Virus record (IMG/VR): IMGVR_UViG_3300005577_000108
Span: 1-20,039 of that record
Source of the DNA: a virus
Strand: one strand, 5' to 3'
Length of the DNA stretch: 20,039 bases
Each line of letters begins with the position of its first letter. Positions within the stretch are counted from its first letter, which is position 1. The translations under genes and the position numbers were made by a program. Positions 11,835-19,014 of the stretch are shown in pieces. The notes beneath the pieces are model-generated. The model had not been told where the DNA came from. It ran no database searches and worked only from the letters and a program-made list of their open reading frames with translations.

Positions 11835-12113
11835 GTGGCTGCGAAGTTGCGGGCGGTTGGCGTGGATGAGCGGGCTGACCCGAAGTCGATTACTGAGGCT
11901 GCGGATCATGGGACGCGGCGTGAACTGTTGGTGGCGACTCGGGCTCGGGTTGCTGCGGCGGTTGAGGACAAGAACACGCCGGCTCGTGATTTGGCGTCTT
12001 TGACGATTCGGTTGATGGCGATCGCGAACGAGATTGAGGCGATTGACGCCAAGGAGGCCGGAGATTCCCGCGCCGAAGTCACCGACCAGCCATTCAACGC
12101 CGAAGCTATCTGA
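11835..12113 (+). CDS. Terminase small subunit-like protein, GTG start
   Basis: A 92-aa protein (MAAKLRAVGVDERADPKSITEAADHGTRRELLVATRARVAAAVEDKNTPARDLASLTIRLMAIANEIEAID in outline). The 'TP.RDLASLTIRL..IA.EIEAID' helix pair is common in the small proteins directly preceding large terminase in actinophages. They recognise DNA ends and load the large subunit. The frame is open upstream to 11745 but has no ATG, GTG or TTG there, so GTG 11835 is the start; AAAGG at 11820-11824 is ten bases away. It overlaps large terminase. Base composition changes sharply at about this point. Confidence 0.6.
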   Translation: MAAKLRAVGVDERADPKSITEAADHGTRRELLVATRARVAAAVEDKNTPARDLASLTIRLMAIANEIEAIDAKEAGDSRAEVTDQPFNAEAI

Positions 12114-13542
12114 GGTTGCTCGGCATGTTGTGATCCCTGAGGGGATTGTGACGACTGCTTGGCCTCGGGTGGTTGCTCAGTGTGCTGAGGTTGGTGTGAC
12201 CTTTGATGCCTGGCAGCACGGTATCGGTGCGATCGCTTTGGGTAAGCGTGCTGATGGCAAATATGCGGCCACGGTCGGCGGGGTTGTTTTGTCGATTCCG
12301 CGTCAGGTTGGGAAGACGTTCCTGATCGGGATGATCGTGATCGCGTTGTGCATCCTGACGCCGGGGTTGACGGTTCTTTGGTCGGCGCATCGGACTCGGA
12401 CGGCGACTAAGACGTTTGGTTCGTTGAAGGGCATGACTTCGCGGAAGAAGATCAAGCCGTTCATGTTGGATCCGCGTAATACGAATGGCGAGCAGGAGAT
12501 CCGTTTTCTGAACGGGTCGGTGATTATGTTCGGGGCTCGGGAGCAGGGCTTCGGTCGTGGTTTTGATGAGGTCGATGTCGAGGTGTTCGACGAGGGCCAG
12601 ATTCTGACGGAGAAGGCTCTCGAGGATATGGTTCCGGCCGCGAACCAGTCGCGGCAGCCGACCGGTGCGTTGTTGTTCTTCATGGGTACGCCGCCTCGTC
12701 CGAATGATCCGGGTGAGGAGTTCACCAACCGGCGCAACAAGGCTTTGTCGGGAAAAGCGAAGAACATGGTTTACGTCGAGTTTTCGGCGGATGACGATGC
12801 GCATGTTGATGACCGGAAGGCTTGGGCGAAAGCTAATCCGTCGTTTCCTGCTCGGACTCCTGTGGAGTCGATGGAGCGGATGCGGGAGAACTTGACCGAT
12901 GAGGATTCGTTCAAGCGTGAGGCGTTGGGCATTTGGGATGACCTGGCGTTGTCTAACTCGGTCATTCCTGCTGCTGAGTGGGGTTCTGCGTTTGATCCGC
13001 ATTTGACGGTTTCCGACTCGGCTTTGTCTGCCGGGCTGGCGATGTCGCCGGATCGTGAGTGGTCGTCTGTGGTTTGGTCTTGGCGGGTTGGCGATCGTTC
13101 TGCGGTGGATGTTGTTCGTCGTTCTGGGACGGATTGGGTTCTGCCGTATCTGGCGGATGTTGCTAGTCGTCGGCGTATTGGTTCGGTTGCTGTGGATCAG
13201 TCTGGGCCGGCCGGAACGATGTTGCCGGCGCTTGGGTCGGCTGGTCTTCCTGTTCGTGTTGTGGATACGGCTGCGTACAAGGCGGCGTGTGCTGTGCTGG
13301 TTGATGAGGTTCGTTACGGACGGTTCGCCCATCGCGGCGATACGGCCTTGTCGACTGCTGCCGCTCGGGTGAAGTGGCGCAAGGTCGGTGATGGTCAGGT
13401 TTTTGCTCGCCGGGACTCTGGTGTGCCTATCGATCCCCTTGAGGGGGCTGCGTTGGCTGTTTGGGGTTTGACCCCGGAGAAGCCGAAAAAGGAGTTCTTC
13501 TTGGCGAACCTCAACGATTTGGTGCCGTCTTCTGATGATTGA
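12064..13542 (+). CDS. terL: Terminase large subunit (packaging ATPase-nuclease), probable ATT start
   Basis: A 492-aa protein with Walker A SIPRQVGKT (residues 77-85), Walker B VDVEVFDE (170-177) and the coupling motif FFMGTP (205-210). The C-terminal nuclease region includes SPDREWSS (Asp 330), VAVDQSG (Asp 378) and DPLEGAALA (Asp 457, Glu 460). It powers DNA translocation into procapsids and cuts concatemers. The frame is open from TTG 12034, but the only good ribosome site, AAGGAGG at 12051-12057, is six bases before an in-frame ATT at 12064, giving MPAPKSPTS.... I therefore prefer ATT. The usual first catalytic Asp appears to be Ala 326. It overlaps the small-terminase-like gene by 50 bases. 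Confidence 0.9.
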   Translation: MPAPKSPTSHSTPKLSEVARHVVIPEGIVTTAWPRVVAQCAEVGVTFDAWQHGIGAIALGKRADGKYAATVGGVVLSIPRQVGKTFLIGMIVIALCILTPGLTVLWSAHRTRTATKTFGSLKGMTSRKKIKPFMLDPRNTNGEQEIRFLNGSVIMFGAREQGFGRGFDEVDVEVFDEGQILTEKALEDMVPAANQSRQPTGALLFFMGTPPRPNDPGEEFTNRRNKALSGKAKNMVYVEFSADDDAHVDDRKAWAKANPSFPARTPVESMERMRENLTDEDSFKREALGIWDDLALSNSVIPAAEWGSAFDPHLTVSDSALSAGLAMSPDREWSSVVWSWRVGDRSAVDVVRRSGTDWVLPYLADVASRRRIGSVAVDQSGPAGTMLPALGSAGLPVRVVDTAAYKAACAVLVDEVRYGRFAHRGDTALSTAAARVKWRKVGDGQVFARRDSGVPIDPLEGAALAVWGLTPEKPKKEFFLANLNDLVPSSDD

Positions 13543-13690
13543 GCGGATCTTGTCTTACGTGCTTGAGGCGATGGGCGTGACTGTCCTTGCTCTTGTGGTG
13601 TGGGGTTTGACTGGTTCGGTCTGGTGGGCGTTGATTCCGGTCGCCGCGTATCTGGTTTTCGTTTCCTACAATCTCGGGGGTAAGCGGTGA
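13535..13690 (+). CDS. Small two-helix membrane protein, 51 aa
   Basis: MIERILSYVLEAMG, then a hydrophobic run VTVLALVVWGLTG, then VWWALIPVAAYLVFVSYN and a basic end LGGKR. Two membrane-spanning helices separated by a short Gly/Ser/Trp turn are likely, with a positive C-terminus. It overlaps terminase by eight bases and portal by four (GTGA at 13687), so it is translationally coupled to both. Such a membrane protein between terminase and portal is seen in actinophages; its role is unknown. Confidence 0.65.
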   Translation: MIERILSYVLEAMGVTVLALVVWGLTGSVWWALIPVAAYLVFVSYNLGGKR

Positions 13691-14910
13691 GCGTCCTCCG
13701 TCGTGCACTCGAGGCCAGGCAAGCGTTTGATCCGTCCGCGTTGACCCCGTACAGGTGGGGTGCTGGTCGCGGGTCGAGCTCGGGTGTGACGGTCAACGAT
13801 CGTGCCGCACTGTCGGTCATCGATTTCTTCGCCGGGGTGCGGATCATCTCGGATGCGGTGTCGTTGACGCCGTTGCAGGGGTTCACGCAGGACCCGTCTG
13901 GGTTGCGTATCCCGGTTGTGAACAAGCCGGTGCAGCTCATTGACCCGTTCATGGACTTCAATCTGCAGCAGGGTCTTGGGCAGATTGTGACGTCGCTGAT
14001 TCTGCGCGGTAATGCGTATGGGATCGCGGTTGGTTTTGATCGTTCTGGGACCGCGAACAAGTGGCGGATACTGAACCCTGACCAGGTTGCTGTGACGTGG
14101 GATGCGTATGGGTTCCGCCAGTACACGGTGAACGGTGAGCTGCGCGACACGGCGCTGATGTGGCACGTTGCGTCGAACATGCTCCCGAACGATGTCAAGG
14201 GCATGGGCATCGTTGAGTATTGCCGCAACGCTATCGGTCTCGGTATTGCTCTGGATGAGGTTTCGGGGTCGTTCTTCAAGAACGGCATCATGTCGACGGG
14301 CATTATCTCGACTGATGTGCCTCTCACCCAGGATGAAGTGAAGGCGACTGCTGAGCAGTTCATCCAAAACCATGCCGGCGTGGGTCGTTCATCGTTGCCG
14401 ATCGTTATCGGTGGTGGGGCGAAGTACACCCCGATTTCGTTGACGCCTGAGGATTCCCAGTTTCTTCAGTCGCGCGAGTTTCAGCGTGGCGAGATCGCGA
14501 CACTGCTCGGTATTCCCCCGCACCTGCTGGGCATCATCGATCGCACCACAAGCTGGGGAACCGGCATTGAGGTGCAGGGTCGTGCGTTCGTCGATTACAC
14601 GCTCCGCGCCTACTTCGTTCGTCTCGAGTCGTTGTTCTCGTCGTTCCTGCAACCGGGAACGTATGCGGCGTTCGACACTGACGCGATCACGAGGGCGACA
14701 ACTCAGGAGCGTTACCACAACTGGAACACGGCCATTCTGTCCGGGTTCCTGAACGTGGATGAGGTTCGCCGCCGCGAGGGCCTGCCGCCACTGCCCGACG
14801 GTGACGGCGAAAAGTACTACACCCCGATTCAGGTTCAGACGGTCCCCGACCCCGAGTCTTCCGCGCCGGCCGCTGCGGTGCCCACCAACGATCCTGCAAC
14901 AGACCTCTAG
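13687..14910 (+). CDS. Portal protein (HK97 family)
   Basis: A 407-aa portal. Characteristic segments include VNDRAALSVIDFFAGVRIISDAVS near residues 37-60, LILRGNAYGIAVGFDRSG, and LQSREFQRGEIATLLGIPPHLLGI near 260-285, followed by the long helical core and NVDEVRRREGLPPLPDGD. It forms the dodecameric ring at one capsid vertex through which DNA enters and to which the tail attaches. Length is usual. GTG 13687 overlaps the previous stop (GTGA). The disordered C-terminus is Pro/Ala-rich. Confidence 0.92.
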   Translation: MSVLRRALEARQAFDPSALTPYRWGAGRGSSSGVTVNDRAALSVIDFFAGVRIISDAVSLTPLQGFTQDPSGLRIPVVNKPVQLIDPFMDFNLQQGLGQIVTSLILRGNAYGIAVGFDRSGTANKWRILNPDQVAVTWDAYGFRQYTVNGELRDTALMWHVASNMLPNDVKGMGIVEYCRNAIGLGIALDEVSGSFFKNGIMSTGIISTDVPLTQDEVKATAEQFIQNHAGVGRSSLPIVIGGGAKYTPISLTPEDSQFLQSREFQRGEIATLLGIPPHLLGIIDRTTSWGTGIEVQGRAFVDYTLRAYFVRLESLFSSFLQPGTYAAFDTDAITRATTQERYHNWNTAILSGFLNVDEVRRREGLPPLPDGDGEKYYTPIQVQTVPDPESSAPAAAVPTNDPATDL

Positions 14911-14918
14911 GAGTCCTA

Positions 14919-15752
14919 ATGCCAGTGACTAACACTCGTCGCATGGTCACCGATGGTGGCCTTGAGTGGCGCTCGGACTCGTCCGGGATCACCCTCGAGG
15001 GACACGCATCGACGTTCAATCAGCCCTACAGCATGGGTTGGTACACGGAGACGGTTGCTCGCGGTGCGTTCACGAAGACGCTCGCCGGTAAGCCTGACGT
15101 GCGTCTGTTGATCAACCACGAGGGACTTCCTCTTGCCCGTTCCGCTTCGGGGACACTGGATCTTGCGCAGGATGATTCGGGCCTGTACGTGCGCTCGGTG
15201 CTTGACCCGTCCGACCCAGACGTTCAACGGATCATGCCGAAGATGAAGCGCGGTGACCTGAACGAGATGTCGTTCGCGTTCGGAACCGTCAAGGATGACT
15301 GGTCGCCGGATCGCACCGAACGCACCCTCCGCGAACTTTCGCTCGCCAACGGCGACGTGTCCATTGTCACTTACCCGGCGAACCCGAACGCTACGTCGTC
15401 GATGCGGTCGAGGATTCTCGAATCTGTTGGCCCGGATCGTCTCCGCGAAATCTACATGGAGATCACTGAGGGGCGTGCGGGTGCGAAGTTCTCATCTGCC
15501 ACGACGTCGCAACTGACTGCGCTGCTCGAGTCGTTGGCCGTAGCGGACACCCATCTTGACTCGTCCCTGGTGGCGCTGTCGGATCTTCTCGGCGTGGCAA
15601 ACCCTGACGATGACGAATCGGCCGCTGAAGACGCTGCCGAGGGTGGCGAAGATACGGGTCGTTCAGCCGACGCTGAGGCGGAAGACGTGACGCTGCGTGC
15701 GGCCCGCGAGGTTCGCGCTGCGCGTCTGCGTCTCGAACTGCTCCGTCACTAA
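14919..15752 (+). CDS. Prohead (capsid maturation) protease, HK97/S78 type, with acidic tail
   Basis: The N-terminal protease domain has LEGHASTFNQPYS, LINHEG (His 67), MSFAF (Ser 118) and LSLANGDVSIVTYPANPNA, the signature order of S78 prohead proteases; His and Ser are two of the catalytic residues. It cleaves the capsid N-terminal delta domain and digests scaffold inside the procapsid. After residue about 170 comes a helical, then very acidic stretch (about 225-257), then a basic helix ending LLRH. That tail is longer than the core domain needs and may give a scaffold-like function. AGGAG at 14909-14913 is five bases before ATG 14919. Confidence 0.9.
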   Translation: MPVTNTRRMVTDGGLEWRSDSSGITLEGHASTFNQPYSMGWYTETVARGAFTKTLAGKPDVRLLINHEGLPLARSASGTLDLAQDDSGLYVRSVLDPSDPDVQRIMPKMKRGDLNEMSFAFGTVKDDWSPDRTERTLRELSLANGDVSIVTYPANPNATSSMRSRILESVGPDRLREIYMEITEGRAGAKFSSATTSQLTALLESLAVADTHLDSSLVALSDLLGVANPDDDESAAEDAAEGGEDTGRSADAEAEDVTLRAAREVRAARLRLELLRH

Positions 15753-15882
15753 CCCAAATACCACCCGCAGGATGCGGGTAGCACAAGCCGAACAAGCCGG
15801 ACACTCCCGAGAGGGAGCCGTCCACTTGGAACCACTTGGGCATCGGAAAGAAACACCCAACCGATGAACCCAGGAGGTTCCC
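15753..15882 (+). promoter_or_regulatory. Structured leader before the major capsid gene
   Basis: The 130-base gap holds three inverted repeats: ACCCGC/GCGGGT (15763-15768, 15774-15779); CTCCC/GGGAG (15804-15808, 15813-15817) with a GAGA tetraloop and an outer GGAC/GTCC (15799-15802, 15820-15823); and CATCGG/CCGATG (15841-15846, 15861-15866). A direct repeat CCACTTGG occurs at 15822-15829 and 15832-15839. AGGAGG at 15872-15877 is five bases before the capsid ATG. No clear -35/-10 was found. The structure may set capsid expression or RNA stability. Confidence 0.5.
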
Positions 15883-17202
15883 ATGTCTCTCATTGAGACC
15901 CTTGAGGCCCGCAAGGCCGAGATCGAGCAGGAGCTCGACACCCTCATTACCGCCGCCGAGACGGAGAGCCGCGCGTTCTCTGACGAGGAAACCACCAAGC
16001 AGGACGAGCTTGTTGCTGAGCACCGTTCCGTCGTCAGCAAGATCGAGTCGCAGAAGGCTGCCGACGAGGTTCGCAAGCAGATGGGCATCCAGCTCGGTTC
16101 TGCCGGCCCGACCGCGAAGGTTGTGTCTGAGGCGAACCCGGTCTACCGCAAGGGTGACCTGTCGACGTCGTACTTCCGTGACCTTTTCGAGGCAGGCACC
16201 GGTGACCCCGAGGCCCGTAATCGGATCATCAAGTCGCAGGAATCGCGCGCCGGCATGACCACCGTCGCAGCCGCGGGTGGAACTTTCGCGCCCCCGGAGT
16301 GGATCGTCGATGAGTACGTGAAGCTGGCCCGCACGGCCCGCGTCACCGCCGACCTGATGACCCACCAGGAACTGCCGCAGGGCATTTCCTCGGTGAACCT
16401 TCCGAAGGTGTCGACCGGTTCGACTGTTGCGGTCGTGCAGACGCAGAACACGCAGATCAGTTCGACCGACATCACCACGACGTCGCTTGCCTCGAGCATC
16501 ACCACGATCTCGGGCGGTCAGACCGTCGCGATCCAGCTCATCCGTCAGGGGGGCACTCCGATCGACGACGTTGTGCTGTCGGACCTGGCGCTCGCCTACG
16601 CATCGCAGCTTGACCTTCAGGTCATCGCTGGTACCGGTGCCAACGGTCAGCTCAAGGGTCTCGTCTCGTCGGGAACTGTGGTCACCTTCACGACCACGAC
16701 CCCGGCGTTCGTTTCCTCGACCGCTGCCGCGTCGTTCTACAACAAGCTGATGTCCGCGATCTCGGCAGTCAACACGACCCGCTACCTGCCGGCTGACACG
16801 ATCATCATGCACCCGGCGCGTTGGGCATGGATCCTCGAGGCTCTGGACACGCAGAACCGTCTGCAAGTCTCGCCGTCGTCGCCGTTCTTCAACGCTGGTG
16901 GCGCTCAGAACGATGCGGTTGCTCAGGGTGCGGTAGGCGCGCTGGGTGGCCTGCCCGTTTACATCGACCCGAACATCGCCCAGAACCTGGGTGCGGGCAC
17001 GAACCAGGACCAGGTGTACGTCCTGCGTCGTGGGGACAACTGGCTGTGGGAGTCGCCCATCGAGGCGGCGTCGTTCGATGCGACTTACGCCAACCAGAAC
17101 TCGGTCTTCTTCCGAGTGCTGGGGTTCAGCGCGTTCATCGCCCGGTACGCCGGCTCGGTGCAGTACATCGACGGAACTGGCCTCATCGTCCCGACCCTGT
17201 AG
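15883..17202 (+). CDS. Major capsid protein (HK97 fold)
   Basis: A 439-aa capsid protein. Residues about 1-70 are a charged coiled coil (MSLIETLEARKAEIEQELDT..., KQDELVAEHRSVVSKIES) acting as the delta-domain scaffold removed by the protease. The body has GGTFAPPEWIVDEYVKLAR, a Ser/Thr-rich beta segment, LALAYASQLDLQVIAGTGANGQ, the P-domain MHPARWAWILEALD, GALGGLPVYIDPNI and the closing FSAFIARYAGSVQYIDGTGLIVP. These are typical of HK97-type capsids. AGGAGG lies five bases before ATG 15883. It is followed by a strong hairpin, as expected for a highly expressed gene. Confidence 0.92.
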   Translation: MSLIETLEARKAEIEQELDTLITAAETESRAFSDEETTKQDELVAEHRSVVSKIESQKAADEVRKQMGIQLGSAGPTAKVVSEANPVYRKGDLSTSYFRDLFEAGTGDPEARNRIIKSQESRAGMTTVAAAGGTFAPPEWIVDEYVKLARTARVTADLMTHQELPQGISSVNLPKVSTGSTVAVVQTQNTQISSTDITTTSLASSITTISGGQTVAIQLIRQGGTPIDDVVLSDLALAYASQLDLQVIAGTGANGQLKGLVSSGTVVTFTTTTPAFVSSTAAASFYNKLMSAISAVNTTRYLPADTIIMHPARWAWILEALDTQNRLQVSPSSPFFNAGGAQNDAVAQGAVGALGGLPVYIDPNIAQNLGAGTNQDQVYVLRRGDNWLWESPIEAASFDATYANQNSVFFRVLGFSAFIARYAGSVQYIDGTGLIVPTL

Positions 17203-17215
17203 CACCCGCTCACTA

Positions 17216-17272
17216 GTCCGTGGCTTAGCGGCTTCGGACAGGGGCGCACCGGTTCCATTCCCGGTGCGCCCC
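17216..17272 (+). terminator. Strong hairpin after the capsid gene
   Basis: GGGGCGCACCGG (17241-17252) pairs perfectly with CCGGTGCGCCCC (17261-17272) around an eight-base loop, the longest perfect stem in the window (12 bp). Just upstream GTCCG (17216-17220) can pair with CGGAC (17235-17239). No T run follows. It may be a partial terminator that keeps downstream genes below capsid level, or a 3' stabiliser of capsid mRNA. Confidence 0.7.
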
Positions 17273-17292
17273 ACCCCGAATGGAAGGCAACA

Positions 17293-18048
17293 ATGCTTCG
17301 CAAAGATCGTGTCGCGGTCGCATGGATCGATGGCGGCACCGTGGATGGCGATTTCGCTGTCTCGATGTTGAACCTGTTCACGTCCCGCAACGACCGGATT
17401 GCCACGGTGATCCGTATTGGTGGGGCGCTGTTGTCGAGGCAGCGGAATGAGATCGTCGCCGCGTTCCTTGAGCGCGACATTGAGTGGCTGTTCTTCATTG
17501 ACTCGGACGAGACGATCACGGTTGAGGCGTTCGACAAGATCGTTGAGGCCGCGCATGACAAGTTGCGGCCGATTGTCGCGGGCGTGTATTTCGCGGCGTG
17601 GGCGAATGAGTCGGGTGTCCATCCGATGCCGATGCCGATGATTTTGGCGCAAAACAAGGTGGGGCGGTATGACCCGATCTGGGATATGCCCGACGATGCG
17701 GTGATCTCGATCGATGCGGCCGGGACTGGCGCGTTGATGATCCACCGGTCGGTACTCGAGGCCATGCGTGATGCATCTGAAGCGTCCGTGCTGGGTCAGC
17801 ACGAGGGCGGGAAGTGGTGTTGGTTCCGCGACATGCCCGTGGTGGGCGAGTGGGTCGGTGAGGACATCTTCTTCTGCAAACGTGCCCGCGATCTGGGGTT
17901 CCCGATCGTCGCCGCTACGGGGGCGCGCCTGGGGCATCACAAGGGCTACTGGGTCACCGATGCCCAGTTCAGGGATTACACGGCGTCGCACCCCGAGGTG
18001 TTGACCGCGCGTCACGAGGTCAAGTTCGAGGGAGTCGATGATGAGTGA
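17293..18048 (+). CDS. Glycosyltransferase, GT-A (GT2-like)
   Basis: A 251-aa protein with the GT-A pattern: GGALLSRQRNEIVAAFLE then WLFFIDSDETI containing the Asp-Ser-Asp metal/nucleotide-sugar motif (residues 70-72), ISIDAAGTGALMIHRSVLEAM, then WVGEDIFFCKRARDLGFPI with the Gly-Glu-Asp acceptor/base motif (189-191), and LGHHKGYW. No membrane segment is seen. It would transfer a sugar from a nucleotide-sugar donor. Its position between capsid and connector genes suggests glycosylation of virion proteins, a modification known for some actinophages; the target is inferred. GGAAGG lies five bases before ATG 17293. Confidence 0.8.
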   Translation: MLRKDRVAVAWIDGGTVDGDFAVSMLNLFTSRNDRIATVIRIGGALLSRQRNEIVAAFLERDIEWLFFIDSDETITVEAFDKIVEAAHDKLRPIVAGVYFAAWANESGVHPMPMPMILAQNKVGRYDPIWDMPDDAVISIDAAGTGALMIHRSVLEAMRDASEASVLGQHEGGKWCWFRDMPVVGEWVGEDIFFCKRARDLGFPIVAATGARLGHHKGYWVTDAQFRDYTASHPEVLTARHEVKFEGVDDE

Positions 18049-18166
18049 TTCTGTCGAGGATCGTGTGGCCGATTTGAAGGCGCAGTTGGTGGTTCCTGGT
18101 GCGAATGTGGCTGCGATCAAAGCGGAGCTGACCAGGCTTCTTGTTCCTGGGTTGGAGACGGCCTGA
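18041..18166 (+). CDS. Small ORF, 41 aa, with repeated L-V-P-G segment
   Basis: MSDSVEDRVADLKAQLVVPG is followed by ANVAAIKAELTRLLVPGLETA. The two halves share a helix-then-(V/L)VPG pattern, suggesting a duplicated short helix. GGAG at 18031-18034 lies six bases before ATG 18041. It overlaps the glycosyltransferase by eight bases and the connector gene by one. It is a head-module small protein of unknown role. Confidence 0.55.
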   Translation: MSDSVEDRVADLKAQLVVPGANVAAIKAELTRLLVPGLETA

Positions 18167-19014
18167 TGTCGGTTCTTCAGGGGGACGTGTTCGCGGCGAG
18201 CTATACGGCACCCGCTACTGCGACGGTTGTTCTGACTGTTACCGCGCCTGATGGGACGACTTCGACTCCTTCTGTTGTGACTGGTGCTGCACCGGTCTAC
18301 ACGTCGACGGTGCCGGCGTCTCAGGTTGGTGCGTATCTTCTGACTTGGGTTGCGTCTGGTGCGGCGACTGGTGTGTTTGCTGATCAGTTCACGGTGGTTG
18401 CGCCGTCGTTGCAGTTGATCTCGTATGGGGATCTGGTTGATCAGATCAACATCTCTGCGACGGATACGACGACGAGCGCGAGGCTTCGTCGTTTCATTCA
18501 GTCGGCTACCGATGTTGTGCAGAACATCACCGGCCCCGTCTTGCCGGTCACGAAGACGACATATTTCGATGGCGGGCAGTCGTCGGTGACGTTGCCGTAC
18601 AAATGGGTGAAATCGATCACTTCGGTTGTTGAGTGGTGGGGTGGCGCGACGATCTACACGTTGACGGCTCAGACTCCTGGTTCGTCGATGGGGACGTTCA
18701 ACTATTTGTGGGATACGTCGAGTAACAGCATCACGCGGTACGCGGGCGGGTTCCCGACGTCGTTCTTCGCCCTCGAGAACTCGGTCACCGTCACATATGT
18801 GGCCGGGATGGTGACGATTCCGCAGGACATCACGGACGCGACCGGTGAGTTGGTTCGCCATTGGTGGCAGAACGGTCAGCAGCCGCGAGCGGCTGGCTTC
18901 ACGAATCCGGGCAGCGATGACGACACCGGAACTATCACGGTCATGGGGTATGCGGTCCCGAACCGAGTCAACGAGATGTTGGCCCCCTACGCCCGTAGGC
19001 CGGCGATCTTCTGA
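18166..19014 (+). CDS. Head-tail connector/adaptor with N-terminal Ig-like domain
   Basis: A 282-aa protein. Residues about 1-80 are beta-rich and Thr/Ala/Val-rich (VLTVTAPDGTTSTPSVVTG, VGAYLLTWVASG), like an Ig-type domain. Residues about 85-282 match head-tail connectors: LISYGDLVDQINIS, RLRRFIQSATDVVQNITGP, a strand-rich middle, then VTIPQDITDATGELVRHWWQNG. Connectors of this type ring the portal after packaging. The ATG at 18166 overlaps the previous stop (TGATG). The Ig-like addition is unusual for a connector and may be displayed or act in assembly. Confidence 0.7.
   Translation: MSVLQGDVFAASYTAPATATVVLTVTAPDGTTSTPSVVTGAAPVYTSTVPASQVGAYLLTWVASGAATGVFADQFTVVAPSLQLISYGDLVDQINISATDTTTSARLRRFIQSATDVVQNITGPVLPVTKTTYFDGGQSSVTLPYKWVKSITSVVEWWGGATIYTLTAQTPGSSMGTFNYLWDTSSNSITRYAGGFPTSFFALENSVTVTYVAGMVTIPQDITDATGELVRHWWQNGQQPRAAGFTNPGSDDDTGTITVMGYAVPNRVNEMLAPYARRPAIF

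Noticed and set aside
11773-12003. Alternative frame of 76 codons with an ATG at 11773, before large terminase
   Set aside because: Its product is Leu/Arg/Trp-rich and unnatural; the frame at 11835 has the small-terminase-like helices and proper overlap.
12106-13332. Minus-strand frame of 408 codons opposite large terminase
   Set aside because: It has the same Arg-rich composition and is fully explained as a shadow of the terminase codon usage.
15463-18861. Stop-free minus-strand frame of 1132 codons opposite protease, capsid, glycosyltransferase and connector genes
   Set aside because: The product is Arg/His-rich and low-complexity with no motif, and it crosses two intergenic hairpins. The + strand genes are clearly real. 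It arises because the sense codons used here rarely give antisense stops.
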